Positions 18,251-27,475 of a DNA stretch of 64,000 nt are shown here, piece by piece (positions within the stretch are counted from its first letter, which is position 1; every line of letters starts with the position of its first letter). Location: the NCBI GenBank assembly GCA_963756495.1, contig CAVWNS010000002.1:496001-560000 (forward strand), written 5' to 3'. The stretch comes from DATFDN01 sp963756495. Lineage in GTDB: Bacteria > Pseudomonadota > Alphaproteobacteria > Acetobacterales > Acetobacteraceae. A model generated the notes under the pieces. That model ran no database searches, was not told the DNA's origin, and was given only the letters and a program-made list of their open reading frames with translations. A program made the position numbers and the translations under genes.

Positions 18251-18802
18251 ATGGCGCTGCTCGCCTGGTTCGTGGCCGAGCAGGAGCGGCTCGCCGCGCC
18301 CGACAAGGCCGCCGAAAACGCGCCGCTTCGCCCGATCGAGCGGGCCTGTCGCGCCGCCTGCGAGATCGGCATCGTGGTGATGGCGACGGTGGTGCTGGTC
18401 GAGATCGTCACCCGCAACCTGCTCGGCTTCTCGTTTCAGATCTCCGATGAGATTGGCGGCTACATCATCGTCGGCATCACCTTTCTCTCGCTGCCCGTCT
18501 GTCAGGCGCGTCGCGCCTATCACCACGTCATGTTCCTGCAGGCGCGGCTACCGGCGCGGGTGCGCGCGGCGCTCAACCTGCTGTTCGACCTGCTCTCGCT
18601 CGGATTCTGCGCCGTGCTGGTGTGGGAACTCTCGGTGCAGGTGGTCGAGACCTGGCAGTCTGGCGACATCGCACCCACCTTGCTGGCGACGCCGCTGTGG
18701 ATTCCCCAGTCGCTGATGCCGCTCGGCTCGCTCGCCCTCGGGATGGTGCTGCTGCGCGACACCGCGCGCAGCGTGCGGCGCCTGTTCGCAACAGCGTTCT
18801 GA
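18251..18802 (+). CDS. dctQ: TRAP transporter small permease
   Basis: 183 residues, four transmembrane helices: EIGIVVMATVVLVEIVTRNL (with the conserved E-I-x-x-R-N), ISDEIGGYIIVGITFLSLP, LLFDLLSLGFCAVLVWELSV and LMPLGSLALGMVLL. The DctQ helix II ARRAYHHV motif is present (AYHHVMFLQARLP). It pairs with DctM and DctP. Coding starts two bases after dctP stop and ends two bases before dctM start, so the three are one transcript. Confidence 0.93.
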   Translation: MALLAWFVAEQERLAAPDKAAENAPLRPIERACRAACEIGIVVMATVVLVEIVTRNLLGFSFQISDEIGGYIIVGITFLSLPVCQARRAYHHVMFLQARLPARVRAALNLLFDLLSLGFCAVLVWELSVQVVETWQSGDIAPTLLATPLWIPQSLMPLGSLALGMVLLRDTARSVRRLFATAF

Positions 18803-18803
18803 G

Positions 18804-20099
18804 ATGATCCTCGCCGCCCAGCTCCTCGGCTCCTTCGGGCTGTTTCTGGTGCTGCTGGCCGGCGGCATGGCGGTGCCGTTCGCCATTGCCGTGCCGGGGA
18901 TCTTCTACCTGCTGCTCCAGGGCGGACTGGCCTCGCTCCAGGCCATCGGCCTCGTGACCTGGGGCAGCATGAACAGCTACACCCTGACCGCCATCCCGCT
19001 GTTCATCCTGATGGCCGAGCTCATGCAGCACAGCGGGCTGAGCTTCCGCATCTATCGCGGCCTCGCCCGCGTCGTCTCGCGGCTGCCGGGTGGGCTGCTG
19101 CAAACCAACATTGTGGGCTGCGCGCTGTTCGCCGCCATCAGCGGCTCCTCGGTGGCGACCGCCGCCTCCATCGGCGGCGTGGCGCTGCCGCAGCTCCTGC
19201 AACGCCGCTACGACCCGCGTCTGTCCGCCGGCTCGCTTGCCGCCGGCGGCACGCTCGGCATCCTGTTCCCGCCGTCGATCGCCATGATTATCTATGGCTC
19301 GTTCACCGAAACCTCGGTCGCCAAGCTGTTCATGGCGGGGGTGATTCCGGGCCTGATGCTGACCGCACTGTTCATGGCCTATATCGGCGCGCGCTCGGTC
19401 CTCGCCCGCCCTGGAGCCGGAGCAGAGCAGGCCGACGCGGCGGGCGGCATCCTGCTGGCCGTGGCCGACATCGTGCCGTTCGCGCTGCTGATCTCGGGCA
19501 CGATGGGCAGCATCTACGCCGGCGTGGCGACCCCCACCGAGGCGGCCGCGGGAGGATGTTTCTTCTCGCTGCTGCTGTGCCTGATCTGGGGCGATCTGAC
19601 CTGGCCCACGCTAATGGCGGCCCTGCATCGCACCGTGCAGGTGGTGGGCAATCTGATGTTCATCATCTACGCCGCCTACATCTACGCCTATGCGATCGGT
19701 GTGGCCGGCGTCGGCGAGAGCGTCACATCGTGGCTGGTGGCGCTCAACCTAACCCACTTGCAGTTCTTCGGCGCCTTGTTCGTGATGTATTCGGTGCTCG
19801 GCTGCCTGGTCGAGAGCATTGGCATGATCGTCATCACGGTCCCGCTGCTCTATCCGGTGCTCGCCAAATACGGCATCGACCCGATCTGGTTCGGCGTCAT
19901 CCTGGTCATGTTCGTCGAACTGGGGCAGATATCGCCGCCGATTGGCATCAACCTGTTCGTGATCCAGAGCATCTGGGACGGCGAGCTGGGCGACGTGGTG
20001 CTGGGCACGATCCCGTTCCACATCCTGATGTTCGTCCTGCTGGCCCTGCTGGTGCTGTTCCCCGACCTCGCGCTCTGGCTTCCGCGCCATATGAGCTGA
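18804..20099 (+). CDS. dctM: TRAP transporter large permease
   Basis: 431 residues with about 11-12 predicted membrane helices. Family signatures seen: NSYTLTAIPLFILMAELMQH near residue 55, GCALFAAISGSSVATAASIG, the GTLGILFPPSIAMIIYGSFT loop, SGTMGSIYAGVATPTEAAA, and VELGQISPPIGINLFVIQSI at the C-terminus. It is the ion-coupled translocation subunit for the solute delivered by DctP. Start at 18804, end 64 bases from a convergent LLM oxidoreductase gene. Confidence 0.95.
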   Translation: MILAAQLLGSFGLFLVLLAGGMAVPFAIAVPGIFYLLLQGGLASLQAIGLVTWGSMNSYTLTAIPLFILMAELMQHSGLSFRIYRGLARVVSRLPGGLLQTNIVGCALFAAISGSSVATAASIGGVALPQLLQRRYDPRLSAGSLAAGGTLGILFPPSIAMIIYGSFTETSVAKLFMAGVIPGLMLTALFMAYIGARSVLARPGAGAEQADAAGGILLAVADIVPFALLISGTMGSIYAGVATPTEAAAGGCFFSLLLCLIWGDLTWPTLMAALHRTVQVVGNLMFIIYAAYIYAYAIGVAGVGESVTSWLVALNLTHLQFFGALFVMYSVLGCLVESIGMIVITVPLLYPVLAKYGIDPIWFGVILVMFVELGQISPPIGINLFVIQSIWDGELGDVVLGTIPFHILMFVLLALLVLFPDLALWLPRHMS

Positions 20100-20163
20100 C
20101 CACTATTGACAGCCGCCCCACCATGCCGCCGCCGATCACCGCGACGTCGAACATGCGTCGCGA

Positions 20164-21216
20164 TCAGCCGGCCGTATGCGCTCGCAGCGCCGGCCGCACC
20201 TGCTGCATGAACAGCATCAGGCTCTGGGCCGCGACGTCATAGGGCATCGGCCCCAGCCGGAATTGCATGATCAGCCCGCCTATCCCGATCGCCGCCACCT
20301 TGGACAAGGCCTCCGCCACGGTGGCCGGAGAGCCGCAGATCAGTGCGTGCTCCACCACCGTGCGCGCCGCCGGCCCCGTTGGCGACGGCGCCTGCAGCCG
20401 CTGGCCGGTCTCGGCGTAGAAGCGATCGCGCATCGCCGCCCGCTGCGTCTGCATGGCCTCAAGGGCCGGGATGCCGATCCGGGCGGCTTCGGCATCGGTC
20501 TCCGCGACGACCACGTTGCGCCACGCCCAGCAATCGTCGAGGCAAGCCGCCACTGCCGCTTCGTCGTAACCATGCTCACGCAAGATGCGGCGATAGAGAT
20601 CGATGCGCTGCTGCGTCACCAGATTGGATTGCACGTTCATCAGGAATGGCCGGCCCCGAGCCGCAAGCTCCACCATGGACGCCTCGCCCGAAGCGTTACG
20701 AATCACCGGCGGCCTTGCCGAGAACGGTCGTGGGCGGAGCATCGGGACCTGGATATCCCAGAACCGCCCACGATGGGCAAACGCCGCGCCCATCCAGGCG
20801 ATGAACAGGATTTCCTCCGCCTCCTCCAGCCTTTGCTGGGCCTCGGCCGGATCAATGCCGTACCCAAGGTAATCGTAGATGTTGTAAGCGGTGCCCCGGC
20901 CCAGGCCGGCGATCAACCGGCCCTTGCTGAGATTGTCGATCAACGCGAGCTGCTCGGCGATGCGCACCGGATGGTGCAGCGACATCTGCGCCACGGCGAA
21001 CCCGATTCTGACGCGCTCTGTCGTGGTGGCGAGCGCGGCGGCGAAACTCACCGGATCGACATAGGCGCAGATGCCGTCGAAGTGGTGTTCGGCGAGCCAG
21101 ATCGCATCGAAGCCGAGTGAATCCGTCAGCCGCGCCTCGGCGAGCGTCTCGTCGATCACCATCCCGTCCCGCGCGGGATCACGGCTCTCGGGAAACAGGA
21201 AGTTGCTGAACTTCAT
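20164..21216 (-). CDS. LLM-class flavin-dependent oxidoreductase
   Basis: 350-residue bacterial luciferase-like monooxygenase with a TIM-barrel: starts MKFSNFLFPESRDPA, carries GFDAIWLAEHHFDGICAYVD (the AEHHF motif), VRIGFAVAQMSLHHPVRIAE, GRLIAGLGRGTAYNIYDYLG, and the loop RPPVIRNASGEASMVELAAR. Uses reduced flavin and O2 on an unknown organic substrate. Transcribed from the minus strand 49 bases downstream of a branched-chain-type binding protein, so the pair may be a short operon importing and oxidising one compound. Confidence 0.88.
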   Translation of the reverse strand: MKFSNFLFPESRDPARDGMVIDETLAEARLTDSLGFDAIWLAEHHFDGICAYVDPVSFAAALATTTERVRIGFAVAQMSLHHPVRIAEQLALIDNLSKGRLIAGLGRGTAYNIYDYLGYGIDPAEAQQRLEEAEEILFIAWMGAAFAHRGRFWDIQVPMLRPRPFSARPPVIRNASGEASMVELAARGRPFLMNVQSNLVTQQRIDLYRRILREHGYDEAAVAACLDDCWAWRNVVVAETDAEAARIGIPALEAMQTQRAAMRDRFYAETGQRLQAPSPTGPAARTVVEHALICGSPATVAEALSKVAAIGIGGLIMQFRLGPMPYDVAAQSLMLFMQQVRPALRAHTAG

Positions 21217-21265
21217 GCGTCACTCCGCTGTGCGGTCCGCCCCGGCGACACGCGAGGCGGGCGGT

Positions 21266-22504
21266 TCATGCCGCCGGGGCGGGGCCGACATAGCGGAACT
21301 GGTGGAGGACATCGCCGATCGAATAAACGAAGTGGTACTTCACCTGGTATATCGAGACCACTTTCGATGCGAGGTCGCCGTTCGCGTCGAACGACACTTC
21401 GCCTTGCACGGTGGGGAGCTTTGTGGTCAGCATCGCCGCGCGCACCGCGTCGCGCGTGAGGGGCTGGGCGGACGCAGCAACCCGCTCGATCGCGTTCAGG
21501 ACCACCTGCGTCGCATCGTAATACGTGATCGTGTAATCCGCCGGCTCCTGCTTCATTTTTTCGCGGAACCGCGCCGCCCAGGGCTGTACCGACGGCTGGT
21601 CGAGCACATGGGCGGCAGCCGACGTGGCATACCACCCGTCGATTGCCGGCATGCCGCCGCCGGTCAGGATGTCGGGCGTATGCACGTCGTCCCCGCCGCC
21701 CTTCACTGCCTCCGGCAGAATCGCGTGGGACTGCTTGACGACCTTGACGCCCGCCATCGGATCGCCGCCGTAGTAAAGCGCCTGCGCGCCGAGGCTCTTG
21801 GCGCGGGTGAGCGCGGCGGAATAGTCGGCGTTGAGAGGATCGAGCCGGTCGCGGATGAGCACCGTCATTCCCTTCTTCGCCGCCTGGCCGGCAAAGGCGT
21901 TGGCCATGCCCGAGCCGTAGGCGCCGGCATCGTCGAACACGACGATGTTCTGAATCTTCAACTGCTCAGCGAAGTAGTTGGCGAGGCCGGGACCTTGATA
22001 GGCGTCGGTGGTGACGGTGCGAAAGAAGTTTGGCTGGCCCGCCGGATGGTACGCGCTCCAGAACCGCCGGTCGTTCAGATCCGGATTGGTGGCGCTGCCG
22101 CTGATCATCGCCATGCCGGCCTGGCTGAGCACCGGGCACATCGCCTTGGCCGAGCCGCTGTTGACCGGCCCCACGGCGGCGATCACGGCGGGGTCGGTCA
22201 CCATGCGCCGCGCGTTGTTGGCCGACAGTGCCGGGTCATACTGGCCGGTGGTGGGTGAGCCATCGTCGAGGACAAGCAATCGCAGCGTGTAGCCGCCGAC
22301 ACCTCCCTTCGCGTTCGCCTCGTCAATCGCGAACCGCACCCCAGCCAGCACCACCTGTGCCTGGCGCGCGAGCTCGCCCGTCAACGGCAGGCTCGTCCCG
22401 ATGACCAGCTCCTTGGTGGCCGCGCGCGCCGCGCGGGCCGCTAAGGCGGTTCCGAGAGCAGCGCCCGACAGGGCGATCAGATCACGACGGGCGATGCTCG
22501 ACAT
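21266..22504 (-). CDS. ABC transporter substrate-binding protein, branched-chain amino acid type
   Basis: 412 residues. Leader SSIARRDLIALSGAALGTAL with two Arg (Tat-like) and a cut after ARAARA. Mature part is a type I periplasmic binding fold: VIGTSLPLTGELARQAQVVL, DDGSPTTGQYDPALSANNAR, AAVGPVNSGSAKAMCPVLSQ, and NIVVFDDAGAYGSGMANAFA. Start at 22504 is fixed by GGAG eight bases upstream; a longer frame has no site. No cognate permease or ATPase is in the window next to it, so it is an orphan or works with a remote LivHMGF set. Substrate unknown. Confidence 0.9.
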   Translation of the reverse strand: MSSIARRDLIALSGAALGTALAARAARAATKELVIGTSLPLTGELARQAQVVLAGVRFAIDEANAKGGVGGYTLRLLVLDDGSPTTGQYDPALSANNARRMVTDPAVIAAVGPVNSGSAKAMCPVLSQAGMAMISGSATNPDLNDRRFWSAYHPAGQPNFFRTVTTDAYQGPGLANYFAEQLKIQNIVVFDDAGAYGSGMANAFAGQAAKKGMTVLIRDRLDPLNADYSAALTRAKSLGAQALYYGGDPMAGVKVVKQSHAILPEAVKGGGDDVHTPDILTGGGMPAIDGWYATSAAAHVLDQPSVQPWAARFREKMKQEPADYTITYYDATQVVLNAIERVAASAQPLTRDAVRAAMLTTKLPTVQGEVSFDANGDLASKVVSIYQVKYHFVYSIGDVLHQFRYVGPAPAA

Positions 22505-22590
22505 GCGGAACTCCACCGATATTGTTTGCAGCGTCGCACCCGTCCCGGCTTGACACAAGCGACCTCTCGTCCGTTTAAGTTTGATTCGAG

Positions 22591-23100
22591 ATGACTCTGA
22601 AATGCCGGGCCAGCGGCCTCACCGCGCCGGATGAGTCCTGGCGTGTCGTAGTTAGGTTGCCGTCGTCGGGAAGGGCGGGCGCGCGGATTCTGGTCGCGCT
22701 CGGCCTCTGGCGCTGGCCGCTTGCTGCCCTCGGCTTCGCTTATCTGACGGTGGCCGTCGTGCTGCCGTTCCTCGCCTTGCTCCTCATCGCGCTGCGGCGG
22801 AACCTGTTCTTCACCAGATTGAGCGCGCTGGCGAACCCGCGACAGTCCACAGTTGCGCAGTTCGGGACGGTCTTCGCCCTGCTGGTCCTCTCGTTCCGGG
22901 AGTTTGCGACCGCCCTGCTTCTCTACACCTCGGGCACGCAAGTCTTCTTGCTTGCCATGTTCGACTTTTGGGAGCGAGGCTCGACAAGCCAGGTCGCCGT
23001 GATGGCGCTGGTACAGGCCGGCCTGCTGTTCGTGATCGTGCTTGCCGGACAGGCGCTGTCCGGCCGTCACGATCGTCCGGTGGTGCCGGGCGCCGGCTGA
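22591..23100 (+). pseudogene. iron-type ABC permease, internally deleted remnant
   Basis: The frame of about 170 residues joins two parts of an FbpB-like permease (normally ~500-570 residues, two six-helix halves): a helix from the start of the second half (LALGFAYLTVAVVLPFLALL then LIALRRNLF) and the last region (TVFALLVLSFREFATALLLY, TSGTQVFLLAMFDFWERGST, QVAVMALVQAGLLFVIVLAG). The central EAA-loop segment between FFTRLSALANP and RQSTVAQF is missing. The stop abuts the hyuB start region. Read with the binding-protein remnant after hyuA it indicates a lost iron-type ABC importer. Confidence 0.75.
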
Positions 23101-23119
23101 GATGGAAGGATCGAAGCGA

Positions 23120-24790
23120 ATGGATCAACCAGCCGGGCTGCATGCCGAGGCGATCGCCCGCGACCCGGTGGCGCTCCAGGTGGTCTGGGGGCGTCTCATC
23201 GCCATCGCCGACGAGGCCGCGGCAACCCTGCGACGAACCTCATTCTCGCCGACCGTTCGTGAATCCAACGATTTCGCCTGCGTGGTGTTCGATTCCGCCG
23301 GGAACGCGATGGCGGAAAACACGATTGGCATCCCCTCGTTCAATATGACGCTGTCGCGAACGCTGGCGCATTTCCTGTCGGTCCGCCCCGCCGAGCAATG
23401 GCAGGACGGCGACGTCGGAATTTGCAATGATCCGTGGCTGACCTCCGGGCATCTGCCGGATATTACCATCATCGCCCCGGTTTTTGCCGCCGGGCGGCTG
23501 GTCGGCTGGACCGGCAGCATCGCGCATCAGGCCGATCTCGGCGGCATCGGCTGGGCGGCCGATGCGCGCGACGTGTTCGAGGAGGGCATCCGCATCCCGC
23601 CACTGCTGCTGATGAAGCAGGGAACGGTCAGCACGGAGGTTGAGCAGTTCATCCGTGCCAATTCTCGCTTGCCGGACTTGGTCATGGGCGATGTCGCCGC
23701 GCAGGTGGCGGCGGGCGACACCGCCGCGCGCGGGCTGCGGGACCTGCTGGCACGCGAGGGCATCGACGATCTGGCGCCCATCTCGCGTGCGATCTGCGAC
23801 CGCTCCGAAGCCGCGATGCGCCGCGCCATCGCGATGATCCCCGATGGCGTCTATCGCGCCGCCATCGACCTTGACGGCACCGGCGAGGAGGACATCCATA
23901 TCGCGCTCGCCGTCACGAAGCAGGGCGAGGAGCTTCACCTCGACTATGCCGGCACCTCGCCCGAGGTCGGACGCGCGCTCAACGTGGTCACGAACTACAC
24001 CGTCGCTTATTCCTGTTATCCGTTGAAATGCGTGCTCGATCCGCTGACGCCGCGCAACGAGGGCTCCTATCGGCCGATCCATGTGACAGCACCCGAGGGC
24101 TCGATCCTCAACCCGCGTTTTCCGGCCCCGGTGAACGCGCGCCAGCTCGTCGGGCACTGCCTGGCGGCGGCGATCTACAAGGCGCTGGCCCCGGTGCTCG
24201 GGGATCAGATCATCGCCGAATTGGGCAGCGCGCCCACGCTGCGCGTGGTGATTACCGGCAAGCGGGCGGACCGGCGCCGCTTTGGTGCGATCCTGTTCGT
24301 CAGCGGCGGCATGGGCGCGCGCGCCGGGCGCGACGGGCTGTCGGCCACCTGCTTCCCGTCGAGCGTCATTTGCGGCTCGATGGAGATCATCGAGACCCAA
24401 GCGCCGCTGCGCATCTGGCGCAAGGAGCTGGCGCCGGATTCCGGCGGCCCGGGAAAGTTCCGCGGCGGCCTCGGCCAGGATGTGGAGATTGAACTGACGA
24501 GCATAGGGCCGGCGAACCTGTCGCTGTTCGTGGAACGGGTGAGGCATCCCGCACTCGGCATAGCCGGCGGGCTTGCCGGGGCACCGGCGTATGTCGCCTG
24601 GAACGGGCGGGAAAGCGGGTTCCCCCTCAAGGGCCGCAGCCGGCTGGCGGGCGGGGACCGTCTGGTGGTGCGCTATCCCGGCGGCGGCGGCAGCGGCGAT
24701 CCGCGGAAACGTGACCGCGCCGCCGTGCGCGCTGACCTGGAAGCGGGTCGCATCTCGGAAAAGGCGGCGCGGGAGAGCTACGGTCTATGA
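23120..24790 (+). CDS. hyuB: hydantoinase B/oxoprolinase family protein
   Basis: 556 residues, full length for HyuB/acetone carboxylase alpha relatives. Motifs: DPVALQVVWGRLIAIADEAA, ATLRRTSFSPTVRESNDFAC, ICNDPWLTSGHLPDI, GGSGDPRKR near the end. Start at 23120 has GAAGGA eight bases before; a second ATG lies at 23102. With HyuA forms an ATP-dependent ring-opening enzyme for hydantoins, 5-oxoproline, N-methylhydantoin or related cyclic amides. Stop overlaps the hyuA start as ATGA, so the two subunits are translationally coupled. Confidence 0.93.
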   Translation: MDQPAGLHAEAIARDPVALQVVWGRLIAIADEAAATLRRTSFSPTVRESNDFACVVFDSAGNAMAENTIGIPSFNMTLSRTLAHFLSVRPAEQWQDGDVGICNDPWLTSGHLPDITIIAPVFAAGRLVGWTGSIAHQADLGGIGWAADARDVFEEGIRIPPLLLMKQGTVSTEVEQFIRANSRLPDLVMGDVAAQVAAGDTAARGLRDLLAREGIDDLAPISRAICDRSEAAMRRAIAMIPDGVYRAAIDLDGTGEEDIHIALAVTKQGEELHLDYAGTSPEVGRALNVVTNYTVAYSCYPLKCVLDPLTPRNEGSYRPIHVTAPEGSILNPRFPAPVNARQLVGHCLAAAIYKALAPVLGDQIIAELGSAPTLRVVITGKRADRRRFGAILFVSGGMGARAGRDGLSATCFPSSVICGSMEIIETQAPLRIWRKELAPDSGGPGKFRGGLGQDVEIELTSIGPANLSLFVERVRHPALGIAGGLAGAPAYVAWNGRESGFPLKGRSRLAGGDRLVVRYPGGGGSGDPRKRDRAAVRADLEAGRISEKAARESYGL

Positions 24791-26841
24791 CACGCTTCCT
24801 CGCCGGTGCGGATGTAGGGGGCACCTTCACCGACCTTGTGCAGTATGACAGCCGGACCCGCACGCTGACAGTGAACAAGCTGCTGACCACGCCGGACGAT
24901 CCGCGCCGCGCCGTCGTGGAGGGGCTGACGCGGATGCCGGCGCGCGCCGATATCGTCGTACACGGCACCACGCTGGTCACCAACGCACTCATCGAGCGAC
25001 GCGGCGTCAAGGTCGGCCTCATCACCACGAAGGGCTATCGCGATGTTCTCGAGATCGGTTCGGAGCTGCGCTACGATTCCTTCGATCTTCAGATCGAGCG
25101 GCCGGAGCCGCTGGTCGAGCGTCGGCTGCGGGTGACGGTGGAAGGCCGGCTCGGCGCCGATGCCGAGGAGGTGCTGGCGCTCGACGAGGATGGCGTGCGC
25201 AGGGCCGCCCGCGAACTGCGGGACGCTGGCGCGCGCTCGATCGCGATCACCTTCTTCAACGCGTATCGCAATCCCGACCATGAGGAGCGGGCGCGCCGCA
25301 TCGCCAAGGCCGAATGTCCCGAACTTCCGGTTTGCACCTCCAGCGGCGTGGCGCCGGAGATCCGCGAATACGAGCGTTTCTCCACCTGCGTCGCCAACGC
25401 CTATGTCGCCCCGATTGCGAATGCCTACTTGCGGGAGCTGGAGCGCTTGCTTGCCGCCCCGCTGTTCGTGATGCTCTCGGATGGCGGCATCACCACCGCG
25501 CGGGCGGTGGCCGAGCGGCCGATCGCGCTGGTGGAATCCGGACCCGCCGCCGGCGCCATGGGGGCGGCATTCCTCGCCCGCCAAGCCGGCTGGGATGACG
25601 TGATCGCCTTCGACATGGGCGGCACGACGGCGAAGCTCAGTCTCATCCATGGCGGGCAGCCGCATCGCACGCACGAGCTGGAGGCGGCGCGGCTCGCCCG
25701 GTTCAAGAAGGGCAGCGGATTGCCGTTGCGTCTGCCGGCGATCGAGCTGATCGAAATCGGCGCGGGCGGTGGCAGCATCGCCGCCGTCGATCCGCTCGGA
25801 CTGCTCGCGGTCGGCCCACGCAGCGCGGGCGCGGCGCCCGGCCCCGCGTGCTACGCCGCCGGCGGGGACGACCCGACGGTGACCGATGCCGATCTGCTGC
25901 GCGGATATCTCTCGCCGGATCGGTTCCTTGGCGGGCGAATGCGGCTCGACCGCGCGCGGGCCGAGCGTGCCGTCGGTCGGCTGGCCGCCCGGCTCGGTCT
26001 CGACACGATGGACGCCGCCGCCGGGATCGCGCGCGTCGTCGACAACAACATGGCGACCGCCGCGCGGGTGCATATCGCCGAAGCCGGCACCGATCCGCAG
26101 CGCTATCGCATGATCGCCTTCGGCGGCGCCGGCCCGGTTCATGCGTACGAACTCGCGCGGCTGCTGGATCTGCGCGAGGTGATCTTTCCCCGCGGCGCCG
26201 GCGTCGCCTCCGCGATCGGAATGCTCGTCGCCCCGCGCAGCGTGGAGTTTACGCGCAGCCTCATCGCGGAGCTCGGGTGCCTCGACTGGCAGGCGGTGCG
26301 CGCGATCCTGGACGATCTTGCCGAGCGGGGTCGCGTGGTGCTGTACGAAGGCGCGGTGACGGACAGGGAGATCAGCTTCGAGACCTCCGCCGATATGCGC
26401 TATGCCGGGCAGGGATTCGAGGTGACAGTGCCGCTGTCCGCCGCCGCGCTGGAAGCGGGCGACACCGCTTCCCTGCACCGTGCCTTCGACGCGCGCTATG
26501 CCGAGCGGTATGGCCGCAGCCTCGGCGGTATGGCGGTCGAGCTGGTGTCCTGGCGCGTGCGCGCGGTGGCGCCGCCATCCGTGACCCAGGTGCTGCTGGC
26601 CGGCGAAGGCGCCGCCGGCGATGCGCTGATCGAGCGGCGGCCGGCCTGGTTCGCCGAAGCCGGGGGCTTCATGGAGACGCCAGTCTATGCGCGCGATCGG
26701 CTGCAAGCAGGCGCGCGAATCCGGGGGCCGGCGCTGATCGAGGAGGCGGAATTGACCGTGGTGATCGGCCCGTCCGCCCAGGCCAGCACCGACCGTTTCG
26801 GCAACCTGATCATGCGCCTCGACGAAAGGACCGCCCGATGA
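24787..26841 (+). CDS. hyuA: hydantoinase A/oxoprolinase family protein
   Basis: 684 residues with the actin-like ATPase fold. N-terminal phosphate loop GADVGGTFTDLVQYD, HGTTLVTNALIERRGVKVGL, the SDGGI and ESGPAAGAMGAAFLARQAGW region, VIAFDMGGTTAKLSLI (second phosphate motif) and MIAFGGAGPVHAYELA. Provides ATP-driven activation for HyuB. Overlaps hyuB at its start, and its TGA overlaps the ATG of a decayed iron-type binding protein at 26838, so a transporter gene once followed in the same operon. Confidence 0.94.
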   Translation: MTRFLAGADVGGTFTDLVQYDSRTRTLTVNKLLTTPDDPRRAVVEGLTRMPARADIVVHGTTLVTNALIERRGVKVGLITTKGYRDVLEIGSELRYDSFDLQIERPEPLVERRLRVTVEGRLGADAEEVLALDEDGVRRAARELRDAGARSIAITFFNAYRNPDHEERARRIAKAECPELPVCTSSGVAPEIREYERFSTCVANAYVAPIANAYLRELERLLAAPLFVMLSDGGITTARAVAERPIALVESGPAAGAMGAAFLARQAGWDDVIAFDMGGTTAKLSLIHGGQPHRTHELEAARLARFKKGSGLPLRLPAIELIEIGAGGGSIAAVDPLGLLAVGPRSAGAAPGPACYAAGGDDPTVTDADLLRGYLSPDRFLGGRMRLDRARAERAVGRLAARLGLDTMDAAAGIARVVDNNMATAARVHIAEAGTDPQRYRMIAFGGAGPVHAYELARLLDLREVIFPRGAGVASAIGMLVAPRSVEFTRSLIAELGCLDWQAVRAILDDLAERGRVVLYEGAVTDREISFETSADMRYAGQGFEVTVPLSAAALEAGDTASLHRAFDARYAERYGRSLGGMAVELVSWRVRAVAPPSVTQVLLAGEGAAGDALIERRPAWFAEAGGFMETPVYARDRLQAGARIRGPALIEEAELTVVIGPSAQASTDRFGNLIMRLDERTAR

Positions 26842-27137
26842 TGGTGCGCCGCTTTGCCTGGGACTCGCCGGTTGGTGCTTGGCCTCTCTTCTGGCTATGC
26901 CGGCCATGGCGCAGGCGCCATCGCCGGTCGTGGGCGGCGAGACCATCGCCACGCCGGAGTTGGTGAAGGCAGCGTGCGCTGAGGCCAGGTGGTCTATTAC
27001 ACCGGGCAGGGCGATGCCGACGAACGCGCCATCGCAAAAACGTTTCAGCAGCACTTGCCCTGAGTCAGTGTCTCGGTCGTCAGCGCCGTTACCGGCCGGC
27101 TCTATGAACGCTTGCAGACCGAAGCCAACGCCGGAAA
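26838..27137 (+). pseudogene. iron-type ABC binding protein, 5' remnant with frameshifts
   Basis: From the ATG at 26838 a signal-like start (MMVRRFA) changes frame into LLAMPAMAQAPSPVVGGETI and then to VVYYTGQGDADERAIAKTFQ and VSVVSAVTGRLYERLQTEAN. The last two are the hallmark N-terminal strand/helix of FbpA-like binding proteins (VVYTGQGDADERAIAKTF...). At least two frame changes and an internal TGA (QQHLP then stop). The remainder (about 250 residues) is gone; sequence switches to an aminotransferase tail at 27138. Confidence 0.7.
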
Positions 27138-27224
27138 GGCTTCATCCGCCTGACCTTTGCCGGCGAACCGTCACAATTCGAACCCGGGCTCCGGCGCTTG
27201 GAGAAAGCGATGCGATCGCTCTGA
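27138..27224 (+). pseudogene. 3' end of a PLP aminotransferase, remnant
   Basis: An open frame reads GFIRLTFAGEPSQFEPGLRR then LEKAMRSL and TGA. This matches the universal C-terminal end of class I/II aminotransferases (xxRLxFAxxxxxLEEGxRRLxxAL). No preceding aminotransferase sequence remains: it is joined directly to the binding-protein remnant, showing a deletion between two former genes. After it, 27225-27475 (251 bases) holds nothing I can support apart from the GGGAGA ribosome site of the next gene. Confidence 0.6.
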
Positions 27225-27475
27225 CGTTGCGTTAGTCGCTTTCAGAGTTGTGATGGCGCCCGCCGCTCGGCAACAGCCAGTGAATAGGCCCCCGCTGGTA
27301 TTGTCCAAGAATGCGGTCGGGCCGCCGGCAATCCATCCCTGACGCCGCTATAAACAATCGTGCAACGGTATCGAACTCGCCTGATGTCCCCGACGATGGG
27401 CAGAGTTTCACGGATCGGTGCTTGGGTTAGCAACAACAAGGAACCGGTATAGACTGCAAGCTTGGGAGAACAGAC

